Assembly (NCBI GenBank): GCA_963969595.1
Contig: OZ018413.1
Coordinates: forward strand, 14,745,711-14,809,710
Direction: 5' to 3'
DNA length: 64,000 nt
Origin: Neckera pumila
Lineage: Eukaryota > Streptophyta > Bryopsida > Hypnales > Neckeraceae
In this document: one piece after another, positions 47,936 through 60,664 of the stretch
How the letters are laid out: each line of letters starts with the position of its first letter
How positions within the stretch are numbered: position 1 is the stretch's first letter
Made by a program: the position numbers and the translations under genes
The notes under the pieces: generated by a model
The model's input: the letters and a program-made list of their open reading frames with translations, nothing else
Databases searched by the model: none
What the model was told of the DNA's origin: nothing

Positions 47936-49925
47936 AAGGGAGTTTTGTGATATGTGTAGAAACAAGCCACTTGCAAATAATTAAAGTCCACAACCACTTT
48001 GGTCTAAGGTATTGACCATCCAAGATAATTACCTCCTAAATGAACCTAAGAACTAATAGAATCCTCAAAATTTAAATTTGACAAAGCAAACAATCATATT
48101 GGATATTGTCCAAAATTAATAATAGTTGTGCCATAGCTTGATGAAAATTGTTTTATTTTTAGAAAAAATAATGGAACTTTGATGTGTATTCTATAGTAGT
48201 ATTAATGACAATATATTGATATTTTGTGAGAATTACACCATAATGGGGCCAAATATGTGAGGCTTGAAGGTGATATATGGAAATACAAGGAAATAACTTG
48301 ATACAGAGGTCAAGGTAGATGGGAGATGTTGCAACATACTCCATTTGTTTGAAAATAGTATATCCATTCACAATGGTGATTGCACTAAGGACCACTTCAC
48401 ATTATGGCCAAAGGTCAAGAGACTGTGGATTTCTACCAATCACATTGCAAAAAACCAAGAGTTTGGCCTCTCAACCCTTCACACTAAAAGGCCTAGGTCC
48501 AAAGGCCATGGCCCTCCACCTACCTACGGGGCAATAAATTGCCTACTTGGTGACGGACTCTTGAGGAGAGTTTGTGTTGTGTAAAAATGGAGATCCAAAC
48601 TATGGTCAAGAGGCCGTGGGAGTTCATTTAATAACTTACAAGATCTCAATTGTTAGATTGATATGGATTTGGACTTTGGGCTTGGCCTTTGGAGGCTTTG
48701 CTCTATGTCCAGCCAAAGGCTCCAAATCCTATACTTTATTGCCTATTATTGCTCATTTCTTTGGACCCTCAACAAAGTTTGACCACTCAATCCCATGGCC
48801 TCTTGACTTGGATGGCTATAGTGTGAAGAAGCCCTAAGACTGAATACACTATTTCCAAATCAAGGTAGTAGCTTCTAATCAAACATTGGTCCATGTTTAC
48901 TTAGGGAATGAGCTCCAGGAACCTCATGTCCATTACATTCATGTATAATTACGGTTCTTTGGAACAAGATTGTATAGTAATGCTTATATTTATCTTAGAA
49001 CACCAAGTTGATCTTTTTCATCATATGAATCACATGAATCATCTTTTTCCATATCACATGAATCACTTGCTTACAAAGCCCAAAAATAAGGTCATTGAGG
49101 TCAAACTACTAAGTAAGACTTCTCTTTTCACAGAAATTTCAAAGATGAACATTTGCACTTCTGTCTTATAGACATAGAAAGATTCTCTATCATCCATCAA
49201 ACATTTTTGGACTGCCACATCATTACATAGTTAAACCTTAAAGGATAATGCAAGCCCCACAAGCATTTTGAAAGTCAAAACTTAAACCTTCATATAGTTC
49301 TTGAATAAAAAATGTTTTAAAGGTTGACCAAGAAAATGTATCTCTAATAATCTACTTTTTACTCCATTTGATTTTTTTCGATTTTTCTTCAATTTTAATT
49401 TTGTGACACTAAAGATAGCATCTTGAAAGCTCAAAATTCACCACATTTAGGAGTTAAAGGAGGCATCAAAGATGGAATTTGCCTTCTAATATCATGCAGC
49501 TTAAATTGTTGAATCATTCCTAACATATACTTAATGCATGTTGCTACATCAGACCACAATGAGCCCTCAGCTTAATTCTTCAGATGCTCATAGATTCATA
49601 GCCCCTACTTGTGAACGGTTTTGTATTTTTTAAGAACATCGCCACCATTCCGCAAAATTGGACCGTGACATGAAAAGTGGCGAGGCACTTACTACCTCGT
49701 GAAATGTAGTAGTGCACTCAAGCCCCGATGCTCCGCACCAACAATCCCTTAAAGTCTTTAATAAAGCTCTCTCCTTTCTTCTCACACCTCTCACTAGCCT
49801 CCTCATTCTTCACTAAGATTATAATCAAAGTTGACCAAGTTGGCGTGAGTGTAATATAGCCCGCTACAAAGGCCCTAGATTACTCAGCAAATGTAGAAAT
49901 GACGGGAAGAACGGCACAACTTTTA
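47936..49925. other. Intergenic, no recognised gene; imperfect inverted repeat at about 48600-48815
   Basis: Several 70-90-codon plus-strand frames (48319-48837, 48908-49171) have no family match. Around 48600-48815, GTCAAGAGGCCGTGGG and CCCATGGCCTCTTGAC are inverted, and GGCCTTTGGAGGC and GCCAAAGGCTCC are inverted inside them, so the openness may come from a repeat. Confidence 0.4.
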
Positions 49926-50243
49926 AGGTGGAAGCACCCATTCACTATAGACTTTCTTTAAAGTGTCCCCCAAAGTACCTCAAAATTGTGGTCAATGCTT
50001 AATTGTGGTCAATGCTTAATTGTGGTTGGTGCTTATTGATTCTTTTAGATACCGTGTGAAAATCTAGGTAGTTTAATTAGAAGTTCTACTTTGAAAATTC
50101 ACAAAAAATAGATGCTTTATCCGATTTTAATTTTATTCTTGAAAATTCATGATTTTCAATTGCCAATATTGCAAAAATATTTTTTCTAGAAAAAAGTGCC
50201 TCCAACTATTCTGAATTGCTTAAACAGATGGTGATTCCATCTT
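49926..50243. mobile_element. TA-type MITE, 318 bp
   Basis: Ends AGGTGGAAGCACCC and, reversed, AAGATGGAATCACC, with TA flanking. The reversed right end continues ATCTGTTTAAGCAATTC, like the other copies. A 17-bp tandem repeat, AATTGTGGTCAATGCTT, occurs three times at 49984-50036 inside. Confidence 0.7.
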
Positions 50244-50351
50244 TAACGTTTAACGTGAAGTGGTGTTACTAAGGATCCATTTTTTGGTATATAGGCGCGG
50301 CAAGGCTGGGTGGCGTTGCCAAGGCTAAGTATCTAGAGTGGTGGCAATGCT

Positions 50352-51265
50352 TTAACTCCTAAAGTTTCATGACTATGTAATCACCAAAAACGTTCCAAAA
50401 CTGCCATTTCTAATATAACTATCAAATTTTTGGAAAAAAAATAAATTTTGACACATGTAACTATAGGATCTTGTAGTATGATATTTTGAAAACATGTGGT
50501 AAAAATTTCAGAAAATTCCACCGTGTGGATCATAATATTCAAAGTCTTGAAAACCATTTTTTCAATCTTGCAAAAAAACGGGCAGTTGCACTTTGCAAGC
50601 TCACTTTTCAATGAAAAAATGCCGATAAAGGTGGTGCTTCTTTGAATTCAGTTTCCTAAACAAGTTGTCTATATGCTTGAAAAATTTCACATCATTTGGA
50701 ATTATACAACATATAGGAAAAAAATAGTAAGTAGAAAGAAGTAGAAAATGACTCAAAATACTAAATTGTTAAAAATTTAATCATGGAATTTAAAAATGCC
50801 AATCCCAACAGTTTTAATAATCAATCTACATCCTAGGATTTTTTTTTTTCCAAAAATATTGAAAATTGAGTTAAACAAACAACTTTAAAGTGTTTTTTAG
50901 AGTAGAGAATCCATAACCGCCCGCAATTCAAAAACCCTCATCACTTTTGACTCATTGATTGATATGGTTGACTCAAAGCTTTTTAAGTATATATAAATGT
51001 AGAGAACCAGTTTCCAAAAAAAATTCCGGAAAAAATGGTTTTTTCTAGTCTACCCAAATTGCCCAATTACAAAAAAAAGTAACATATTAGGTCACTACTT
51101 TTTACTCATAATTTGAAATGTCATGAAACTTGGTACACATGAAGATATTCCTTGCCCCCACCTTCTATTAAAATTTCAACCTCAAGTATGGATATCTCTA
51201 GTCACATGTACCTGCCCCAAATTTTTATAGGGCCAAAAAACGCATGTTGGTCCTTTAGGGGTTAA
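50352..51265 (+). mobile_element. TTAA-bordered transposon, second subfamily (914 bp)
   Basis: TTAA at both borders, left end TTAACTCCTAAAGTTTCATG, right end GGTCCTTTAGGGGTTAA. The interior differs from copies A-E but keeps their order of landmarks (CTGCCATTTCTAATA, TAGGATCTTGTAGTA, CCAATCCCAACAG, CATCACTTTTGACTC, CATGTACCTGCCCC). It serves as the reference for the split copy at 9174-14603 and the copy at 62512. Confidence 0.8.
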
Positions 51266-51662
51266 GAGCATGCCTACGGCAACTCAACAAGTGGCTCAAA
51301 CTGGGCAAATGGCCGTGTGTAGCCATAATGCATGTCCCATAGTACATATAGCAAGGGCCCAAAAATGGCCGAGCACGGCCAAATTTGATGAACACCCGGC
51401 CAAATGAAGAGCCTTGCTTGCGACTCAATATGGGCTATATTATCTTTATTCCCAATTTTTGAAATACCTTTTCATTAATGAATGTCTTTATCGGGTCGGC
51501 ATTTATGAAGTGGCACTTTAGGGCCCGTGTAGACTCAATTTCCCGTCTTCGTCTCATGTATTGCCGTGGGGTACATGGAGGATACAGAGTTGGGCTTAGT
51601 CAAACCATACATCAAATGCGCACTAGCCGTCTCATTTGGCCATCTCAGGCATAGGAATGCTT
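51266..51662. mobile_element. Candidate Tourist-like MITE, 397 bp
   Basis: Left end GAGCATGCCTACGGCA after TAA; right end, reversed, AAGCATTCCTATGCCTGAG before TAA. It starts at the TTAA that closes the previous element, so the two are adjacent. Confidence 0.5.
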
Positions 51663-51938
51663 TAATGCAGATTACGGGTTTTTTGCAAATTCATGTCAAT
51701 TCTAATAATTATTGTAAATGTGTACAATATTTTTTCAGTCACCTTAAGCGTTCCACGGACCACCCCTCCTTGTTGGGGCCTTGTATTGTATTTGTCAGTC
51801 CATTTGTTGTTTTTGTTTCTCACGCCCTAAGCCGCTTGCAGCTGGGTTTTGTATTTTATTTTCTTGCAATAAAGGGCAACCTTTGTTTGTGTCAAAAAAC
51901 GAAACAAAAAACAAACATGTATAGTAATTGCAGGTGGA

Positions 51939-52708
51939 TTTGGCTCAATGTCCGGGAAGAACCGGCGGCTAATATAAAGTTAGCCGGTTGAAATGGTCAA
52001 AAAACCGGTTGAGCTTTGAAAGTGAAGGATGGAAAACTAGAGGAAAAATTGATAAAATAGGCAATCAACCGGTGTACATAAAAATTTGGGGGATAATTTA
52101 TCCGCCTCAATTTATAATAGGGTGGATTTTAACCGGATTGTTTTGTAAAAAGGAGGATTTTAGCTGCTATACATGTACCGTAAGTGGCACATATCCGGGG
52201 TTAGGATAGGTTGGGTATTGGGATAAAGAGGCCAGGTATTGCATAAGGGGGTCAGTGGGACCAGCTGAGGAGAGGGCCAGCTGGCCATAAGGGAGTATTT
52301 AACAAGGGCAGCAAAGGATCCTTTTGAAGAAGGTGAAAATTATGAACCCTAAACTTTGATTTCTGTAACCTTTTCAATGACCATCCTTAACTCTGTACTG
52401 CATGGGTTGGGAGGATTCTTGGCTTTCAGTTGGTGAAAGACTATGCTAGGTTCAATTCCTACCAAGAATGTAATGTCTTTTTTAGATTGTAAACCGGCAA
52501 TTTTTTGACATTAGAGGATTTTCACTTTTCAAATTTTCACTTGGAAGGAAATAGGCCGGTTACAAACTAATATGGGGGGCAAAAAACCAGAAAATTTCAG
52601 AGTTAAAAGGATGAAACCGGTGCCTTCTAAAAAAACAGACCATTATTGTAGAAGGAGGATATCTACTGGTAGAGCTCCAAAATCTTCCCGAACGCTGGTT
52701 TGGCTCAT
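51939..52708. mobile_element. Candidate element with CCGGTT repeats, 770 bp
   Basis: Inverted ends share CGGGAAGA (left CAATGTCCGGGAAGA, right reversed CCAGCGTTCGGGAAGA). CCGGTT or AACCGG occurs many times inside. A related 240-bp sequence is at 53764-54000. No clear target duplication. Confidence 0.4.
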
Positions 52709-52962
52709 GTGAAAAATGCACATTTATGAAAAGTGAGTGCCGTTCTTAAAGTTGTCTCCAACTGAAGGTACCCAGATCACTAATTTGAGTTGATGTAACT
52801 AAGATTAAGTTAATGTAAATCAATTTTAAGTCCTATTGAAAGCAGCCCAGATGTCGACCCATGCCAGGCGTACCTTGTCTATAGGACCAGGGTGGCTGTT
52901 TGTACTAAGTTATGCCTCTGAGACGGAACTCATTATTAATTATTCAGGTTGAAAATTAAAGC

Positions 52963-53702
52963 TTAACCCTTAAAGGACGGACCCATGACCACGGATTTCA
53001 AGCCTCACGCGTATCACTCAGTTTTCTATCATTTTGCAACTAGATATGAATAAAAAATTTTGTATTTATTTTTCAGAGATGGAACTACATGTCTTCTATA
53101 CTTTGTAAATTTTTTAGATTTTTTTGTGAAAATGTTTTTTGGGGGAATTTTTGAAGAAAAAGTGAAGAAAAATCATATCAAATAGAAAAATATTTCAAAA
53201 AATCTGAAAATTTCACTATGTGTGAATCTTACGGTGACAAACATCATGGTGTAAACTCAATTTCCGTATCATTCTATAATTAGAAAATAATAGACATTAA
53301 AAATGCATCTAAAGTTTAAATTGCAACAAAATATTCAATAATAGGAATTTTTTCAAAATTCAAATTGGAGTAGAAACTAGAGTAGATGGCCTTCATTTTA
53401 TTAGTTGGGCTCAAACTCAAAAAAAAGAATTTTGTGGAGAAATTTCAGATTCAGAACAAGGAGCAATAACTTTCCAAAATACACTAAAATAGCATATTTT
53501 ATGATCCGTTTTTTTGACTAACTTCTCATTCACTTGAAGACAAACACTGGGAAGACTACAAACTCAATTAAAGATTCTTCATAATCCACCAATGGAAGGT
53601 CAAAGAAAAGGAAGTGGATGAACAATTGCTTCTAATCTCTGTGTAGACCAAATACAGTCATCAAAACGCCATGAAATGGCACTGGCGTCACTTCTGGGTT
53701 AA
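52963..53702. mobile_element. Candidate diverged TTAA element, 740 bp
   Basis: The borders TTAACCCTTAAAGGACGG and CACTTCTGGGTTAA keep TTAA and the CCC/GGG ends, but the inner parts of the ends do not pair. This may be a distant third subfamily or chance. Confidence 0.35.
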
Positions 53703-53763
53703 GCTTACCTCTCAATTCAAAAGTTGTGTGAGTGGAGTGCAAGTGTCATTTGGTACAATAAAC

Positions 53764-54000
53764 ACCAATGTACGGGGAGTACCGGCATTTAGTTACAAGT
53801 TAGCCGGTTGGAATCAAGAATTGCCGAATTGATTTCAAAATCTTCGGGAAAAAAAACGATCATTTAAGAGGAAAATCAAAAAATATTCTCTATTTTTCAA
53901 AGGCCTAGCCGAGAGAATGCTTCAAACAACCGGTTGCTCCAAGAAAATGTAGGATTTTAGCCGGTTGTGCTAAAAAACTCCCCGGACTGTGGTAAACACT
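53764..54000. mobile_element. Candidate element with CCGGTT repeats, short copy
   Basis: Inverted ends around CGGGGAGT (left CCAATGTACGGGGAGT, right reversed CCACAGTCCGGGGAGT) and the phrase AGTTAGCCGGTTG, also found at 51978. Confidence 0.45.
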
Positions 54001-55004
54001 GTTCCAAAACAAAACAGAAGACTGGACTCAACACAAGATTCAGGTTGAATGCTCGTTCATGTCCTCGAGATGACCTCAATGATGGTTCATTGTCAACTCA
54101 CAGGTTTCATAAACTCAGCAGCTTTGTAAGTTAGTGGGGAAGTGTAAGTTATTTGCATAAGCTTATGGAAGACGGAAGTAGCATTATGAGAGATTGAAAG
54201 CAGAATGGCCTGAAATTTCCCTAAAAAAATCTTCAGAGAAAATTGGTTTTGCATGATGATAAATGTCCTAACAGTTACATGATAAATACACCCTTGTTGC
54301 ACAATTCGGAATCCTAATATGTGTGACTTTAATAATGGATGGATAAATACTTGGGAATTGAATGAAATTGGATCATGGGATGGAATTATCAAGTTCTTGT
54401 CAAATGCTATTGCAATTCAAGTAGGAAATCCATTGTGTACCCTTTGCATAGTTCCACTTATTGGGTTCAATATTTTCTTTTTATAATAAAACCACATTGT
54501 CAACCTGTTGTCAACCTAGGGGGCACTATCTTTGTTTTTTGGATGCTAATATGGTTCTCTCATTCCCTACACAATTCCATTGGCAATCCCAAAGTGCTCC
54601 TTAAGAATGTAGAAAATTGAATAAACCTTCTTGCTATGAGTAGAAGCTACATAATGGTGTTTGTTGAAGTCATACAATGGTGACTTTATAACCTAATTCC
54701 AACCCTTTGAGCCTCCATTCCAAACTAAGTATGTGCAATTTATAGTTTTATATTGCATTAGGATGCAAGAGGGAGAAATTTGGTCTTTTTATTCAAATCC
54801 AAATTGAGTTGATCCATAATGGGTATGCCTTTCTCATTTCTTCCAAGCAACCGGTGCTTTACGTCAATGAAAATTCTCCCCACATGCCTCAAGAACTAGT
54901 TGGTGGATACATGTGAAGGGTGTCCAATTATCATATCTTTGCAAAGTTCAATGGGGGGCCTAACTAAATTGCAGCAAGGATCAAATAGTTCATCATTTGC
55001 AATA
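54001..55004. other. Intergenic, no recognised gene
   Basis: Two frames of 80-100 codons on opposite strands (54093-54392 minus, 54375-54620 plus) have no family match. No paired ends were found. Confidence 0.5.
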
Positions 55005-55007
55005 CTA

Positions 55008-55784
55008 AGGTAGACGCACCCATTTCCATCCCTTTAACCCCTAAATGCTCAAGGCCCTTTTGGGGCTTCCTGGAATTTGCTCTTAATTGAACAAAATGCC
55101 AACATTTTGATAAGTTGTATCAATTTTTTTGGAATTGTAACCATACAAATTCAAACTAGACATGTTAGAGGTCTCATAGGAGAAGAAAACACAACAATAT
55201 CACTTATGGAGTGAAAGATTATAATGTTTGACCATGAGGGTGCTAAAACTGCAAAAATCTTTTAATCCTCTTTACACAAATCAAATCTAAAAAGTTGGTG
55301 ACCAAAAAAATATGAAGTTGAAGGTCCTAACTTGTATAACCTAGATCAATTTATGGCTTCTTAAAATCTACTCTACAATTTTTTAAAATGAATTTTGAAT
55401 GTGATTTTTCTCCAAGATCTAGTATATTTGAGGCTCATTTCCAAGAGCTCTCAACACTACGGGAAGTCAAGATTGCAATGGGTACCTTTATACAAAAACT
55501 TGAATAGAAAAATCACTATCATTTATTTTCAAGATCGGATTTTTGATGCTAAAACTAGACTTCAAGAAGAACTTTCTATAAATATAAACTACTAAAAATA
55601 GCAACTTGGTTAGGCTTCATTTAACCTCAAAGTTTTGCAAACACCAGATTTGGGTGCCTTGGGCATTTAGGGGTTAAGAACTCCTCTCTTGTGTACAAGT
55701 GGTGCACATTTTTTTTCTAGAATGTGCTCCATTGGTACATGATGATGGAATTGGATGCAAGGGTGGGAATGGATGCATCTACCT
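55008..55784. mobile_element. TA-type MITE interrupted by a TTAA element
   Basis: Left end AGGTAGACGCACCCATTTCC and reversed right end AGGTAGATGCATCCATTCCC pair well, with TA on both sides. Between them lies the complete element 55034-55677. Only about 137 bases belong to the host, shorter than its relatives, so it has also lost DNA. Confidence 0.65.
55034..55677. mobile_element. TTAA-bordered transposon, short subfamily (644 bp)
   Basis: The best-preserved ends in the window: TTAACCCCTAAATGCTCAAG at the left, and the reversed right end differs by one base over 22. Both TTAA borders are intact. The interior is unlike the 0.9-kb copies. Confidence 0.85.
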
Positions 55785-56110
55785 TAAGCAATTCTCACAG
55801 ACATTGTGGACTGTCTAATGGTTTTGAAGGGTGCAGTTGTGAGCAGTCGCTGCAAAGCGTAACATGTTATACAATAGACAATCGGCATATTTCAGAGGTT
55901 CATTGAGAAGGAAGAGTGCTGTTCTTCTTGGGGGCAGTCTGGGGGATTTCAAGCCCATCTCTCTTCTATTGATTCAGGTTTCCTTGAAATCCAATGCAGT
56001 TACAATGTTATTTTCCAAAGGCTGGTAGTTTGATGTACACTCGTATACGCAGACTCAGATTGAAAGCATGGATTTCCATCATATTAAGCAAGAAGTTCCT
56101 ACATTTTGAA

Positions 56111-59100
56111 CTAGTGGTGGCGGGATTTTACATACACTATGAATAAAATTGCAATTAGCAAAACCATTATAATACCTCCCATCATGTACTTGTGACGTTC
56201 AAAGCGCTGAGACATTGAACTCAGCATCCGCCTGCTCTTTGCAAGGTTGTCGTCAACTCCATGCATCTGCAAGGAAGAATGAACACAAATCATCTGTAAA
56301 CCTTCTGTAAATCTTTTGTGACGAAAAACTAGTTAGCTTTTTAAAATCCTTCTGCAGCTTCAAGTATTGCAGTGCACCCTTTTTAACAACACTTTGAACT
56401 GTTGTGTCACAGGTTTGAGACACAACAACTCCTATCACATGTGAAATTTTTCCATTCATATTTGAACACCTCTAGAAATATTCTAAGAATACACAAAAAT
56501 GGGATACTAGAGAGCGTGACAATTTGGACACTTGAAAGCACAGCTTGCACTAACAATGCACTATTCAAGCATGGTCCTATATCCACTCTTGTACAATTTT
56601 GTGTTCTAAGTATCTAATACCAATTGTTGTCCAACATTTTTATCATACAAGGGTCTTTTGAAGTGTTATCAACATGACCTAAAATTATCATCAAAGAAAT
56701 GTTGACAACTTTACAAATGAGACAAGGTTGTAAAGTGATAGAGCTTTTAGTGAATGGTTTTTGAAGATGATTCAAAGTTGCACCAATATGACAATGTAAA
56801 GATTCATCAAGTCTTGAGACTTTGAAAAATCATAAAAAAAATTCAATTGTAATGTTCACTCTGACCCTGCGCATTAGCTTAAATGAACGGTTCTAGATAG
56901 TTTTGTCGTGCATCAAGTTCATTTTTTAACATCTCACAACCTTCCTTGCATGATTGAGAACGGACATCATGGCTGGTTCCAAAGTGTAAAATTACGGTAC
57001 CCCGCTTTAAAATGGTGTGTAGCTTTGTAGAAGGAAGAGAGAGGAGTGGTGCCTACAGTTTGCTGTGTGCGGAGAAGTGTTTGATGTTGGAGTTGGAGAT
57101 CTTGGAGAATATTTACACCCAGTTCCTCAGTTTCTATAAGCTGTCGTCTGCTCTCCTTGATCTTATCCCCAGACTGATTGATCCGTGCCGTGGTGGTCAA
57201 GAGCCTGTCTCTTTGATCTGCTCCTAGCTGCAACAAAAAACTTAAGTCAATCGGCATTCTGAATTCAAGACTGAGAGATAGGCTATTGTTGCATGGCATC
57301 AAGTGACTTTCCGTACACATTTTAGGATCGATAATTCTCCTAAAATGTACTTAGTAAGTCATTTGATGTCATACACATTCTAGAGTTGGTATCTGGCCTA
57401 AAATGTACAGGCAAGTCATTTATTTCACTGTCTTGCTGTCTTGTGCACTTGCATTCTTTAAAGAATGATTTTCCCAATGTTGAAAGTAGTCACCCACTAC
57501 AAGGAAGCGGGTAATGGTTTTCAACATTACAAACTCATCTTCTAGCCTCAAAGAGTAAACATTTATCTTCCTCAAATTAGAGAAATGAAATTAAACGAGG
57601 TTTCAAAGTACTCACCACTCTCGTCTTCTCAAGCTCGTCCTTCCATTCCAATGGTGGAAGCACTCAACGTTTTAACATTTTGCCTTCTAAAACTACTACT
57701 GATTTGATGTACACAGCAATTGTTTCCATCACTAATGTTGGAAGCTAGAGATTGTGGTGTATCCCTATGGGATAGAAGCACAATTGAAACCTTGTTCCCA
57801 CAATTACAAAAGATGGATGATGACGCAGTTGCCTTCTAAGGGTGGAGAAGCCCTAAGCAGGGATTCTGGACACACCCCTGGATGACGACCAACCAGTCCC
57901 GCAGGAGCAAGCAATTCGTTTCTGGCAGTAAAAGGATCACTCGAGGCCGAGAAGTTTTTGGCTTCCCGCTTCAACGTATTCAAGTCCGACTTGTATTCTC
58001 GCAGCTTTGCCAGAAGTGAGGCTTTCTGTTGCGGAGGCAATGTCCTTGCTTCCAGATCCATTCTCCTTATCTGCATTCAACCCCCATTACATTCTTTAGA
58101 ACGAGTTCAAGACACCAGTTAACATCATTAATCAATGCATATGGAATAAGTTTGGTGAACAACGTAGTTGAAATTGGCAGAACCTGTTCATTTCTATTTG
58201 CTTAAGGTTTTGGAAGTGACTACTGCAGAATATTTGCCTCTATGGGAAACGTATTGACTTGATATATCCTTGGAGAAGCGAACTCATGCTCAAGACTAGA
58301 ATACTGACCCTAATTGTTACAATGATCAATTGCATTCAAGAAGAGACACAGTACTGGCATAAAAAGGTAATAAATCAATGAGGTTCCGCAATGGCTAACA
58401 TTTGCAAAACATTTGGATGTCATCATCGGCTCTTGTTTCCAAATTCATATGAATTTTCGTCAATGGAGATATGGTATGGCTATAAGGAAGGTGCATCCTC
58501 TCCACCTCTAAGCAATGTTATATTATGTTCATTTCTGGAGAAGGTGCATCCTCCTCACAGCTAAAGACTGTTATGCCGTATTCATTTGTTGGCTATGAAT
58601 TCGATCAACAAGATTTTTTAATCAAAAAGCACAAAAGAATTATGCGATGGGGCAAAGCAGATTACAATACCAGGGACTCAGCCTGTTCCAGTCCATTTTT
58701 GAGCTCATCAAACTTCTGGTTCCTTTCCACTGCCATTCAGAAACATTCACATTATTCTATAACTACAGTAAGGGTGGAACACGAAACAATATCTTACCTC
58801 TAATTTAAACATTGACAGAAATTAGGGTTTCTAAAACTATTGCTCTCTGGACGATCTTCCAACTCCAAATCAAAGTGAGGCAGTTTAATTGCCTCATAAA
58901 CTACTCTGAAACCCAAAGATTGGCACCACAACTACCTTGAATGTTGCTATCATACTGGAACCAAGTTTCACTTTCAGTTTGAGAAGATCAAAGAAATGGA
59001 CGAAACTGAAATACTTGTTTTTCTTAAACATGTGAAAAGGAGAAAAAGAGAAGAATGAAACATACCTTCATTTGAACTGACTAAGTTGCACTTTTTATTA

Positions 59101-59156
59101 AGATTTGTCGAGAGCTCGCAATACTGCCTCTCGTAACCATCGAAGATTTCACTCAT
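56111..59156 (-). CDS. VTI1: VTI1-type Qb-SNARE
   Basis: A v-SNARE for fusion of vesicles with trans-Golgi and pre-vacuolar membranes (family knowledge). Five exons: 59066-59156, 58671-58729, 57876-58070, 57057-57227, 56111-56266. Phases join and give about 223 aa; Arabidopsis VTI11 and VTI12 are 221-222. The start MSEIFDGYERQYCELSTNLN is near-identical to the family start. Then follow the N-terminal three-helix domain (IRRMDLEARTLPPQQKASLL, LREYKSDLNTLKREAK), the SNARE helix (SRRQLIETEELGVNILQDLQ through LLRTQQTMHGVDDNLAKSRR) and one C-terminal membrane segment (about 200-218) ending VKSRHH. The 57876 donor (GGG/gtgtgt) is a choice: a donor at 57894 (CTG/gttggt) would shorten the linker by six residues. 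Introns are 336, 600, 648 and 790 bp. Confidence 0.95.
58487..58592. repeat. 53-bp tandem duplication in VTI1 intron 2
   Basis: Two head-to-tail units both start GAAGGTGCATCCTC and continue through ATTCATTT or GTTCATTT. They lie between exons 2 and 3 of the VTI1 gene. Confidence 0.75.
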
Positions 59157-59960
59157 GGCTGCAGGTCGAGTCACGCAGATGCCCTAATACTCTATCAACA
59201 AGCTGACAATGCACAGCATAACATTCTTAGATGAAGCTCCTAACACCCACCTTGAGTCCATCTCCTAATTGAAGGAAGGAAGAATCAGAGTATCGAGATT
59301 GCTCCAAAACTTGGAAGTCTTCTTTCTTTGACAAACGTCCATCCATGCCAGAGTGCAAGTTTTTTGAAGAAGGAAGTCACGTCAATAGCTCTCTGAAGTA
59401 ACATGTTTGCTGCACACCATTCAGGCATGTTATAAAATACAAATCATAGCATGGTGTCAGGTTGAGAGGAAGATGAGTGCACTCGAAGAAGAGCAAATTG
59501 CATCGAGAATGTTAAGTTATGAGATGGAGTTGCAGATCTCAATTGACCGAAAACTTCCTCACAAACCTGAATAAAAAATGCTATACTGAGTCAGAATGCT
59601 ACAAAAAAATGCTACAAAAAATGCTATACAGAGTCAGAATGCCTATATTGAATGGATATGGCAGCTTCATATCTCTCCTTGGACAGAGCCATTTTGACAG
59701 CAGGAACGATCCAGCGCCGAAACGAAGAGTGGTTAGAGACACGGCCGAAAATCATGGAATGATTCAAAACTTGCAGGAATGAAAAGAATACACTACCTCC
59801 TTAATATCACATCCTCTGGTCTCTCAAAGGCCTATGAACCGGACCATTACCAGTTCGTAATGGCGCCGTTCAATTGCTTGGCGGATTATTTTCCGTAATC
59901 CCCTGCTAGCGAAAACAGTGGTAACCAAGGATTATGGGTTTTTCATTTGCTCTAATGGAT
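59157..59960. other. Upstream region of the VTI1 gene
   Basis: Probable promoter and 5' leader, no separate gene seen. A tandem repeat at about 59575-59645 contains AAAAAATGCTATAC and GAGTCAGAATGC twice. Confidence 0.5.
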
Positions 59961-59974
59961 GATCTGTACAATAT

Positions 59975-60346
59975 GTGCCCAATTGTCATTCATTTCTGCA
60001 TTTCCAGTCGATCGTTTATGTTGGGCAATCCCCCTTTTCATCAAGATTTATGGCAAAAAATGGTCTGGGCTATGTCCTTGTCAAATCATTTTTTTTTGCC
60101 ATAAACCCCTCTTTGACTAGGATTGCCCTACATGCAACTCATCTGGAAGGTGTACACACCCATTATGGCCCTTCACCCAATTGCATTGGTATCTATATTT
60201 GTCCAACATTCAAGAACCTAAAATGTCCAACAACAGATAAAATTGGATTGAGTGTTCATAACGAGTATGCATATCTTACTTTCCTACCCCATTGTGATGA
60301 TAAATTTGTGATGACAAGGAATTTGGCAAGTATGAAAAGGACTTAA
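59975..60346 (+). other. 123-codon open frame, no recognised family
   Basis: The longest unexplained plus-strand frame in the right part. The product (MPNCHSFLHFQSIVYVGQSP...) has no motif I know and AT-biased codons like the neighbouring DNA. It has no visible splice partners and is more likely chance or an old repeat than a gene. Confidence 0.15.
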
Positions 60347-60664
60347 GACCACCTTCTTGAGTCTTTTACCCTGAAGCATTTCTTTAATTCCATTTTAACA
60401 TGCAATATAATTATGGCCACATTGCAAGTTTGTTCAAACATTTTTTGGAGAAAATTAAGTAAAGAGCCATAATTTTTTAATTGGAGATCTTTATAGCAAA
60501 CTGTTGTATTGTGCTGAAATTGGAAATAAATTGTTATGTTCTCTAAAATTTGAATTGCTTTTGCCAAGTTTGGAAATGCTTTCACTTCTATGGAAGTAGG
60601 AGGGAACTATGTATTAGGAGTAGCTTTGCCTTTTTGTCAACTTAAGGCAATCTAAAAGTTCAAT

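Noticed and set aside
48319..49171. Run of 70-90-codon plus-strand frames as a spliced gene
   Set aside because: No domain, no convincing splice joins, and part of the region forms imperfect inverted repeats that could keep frames open.
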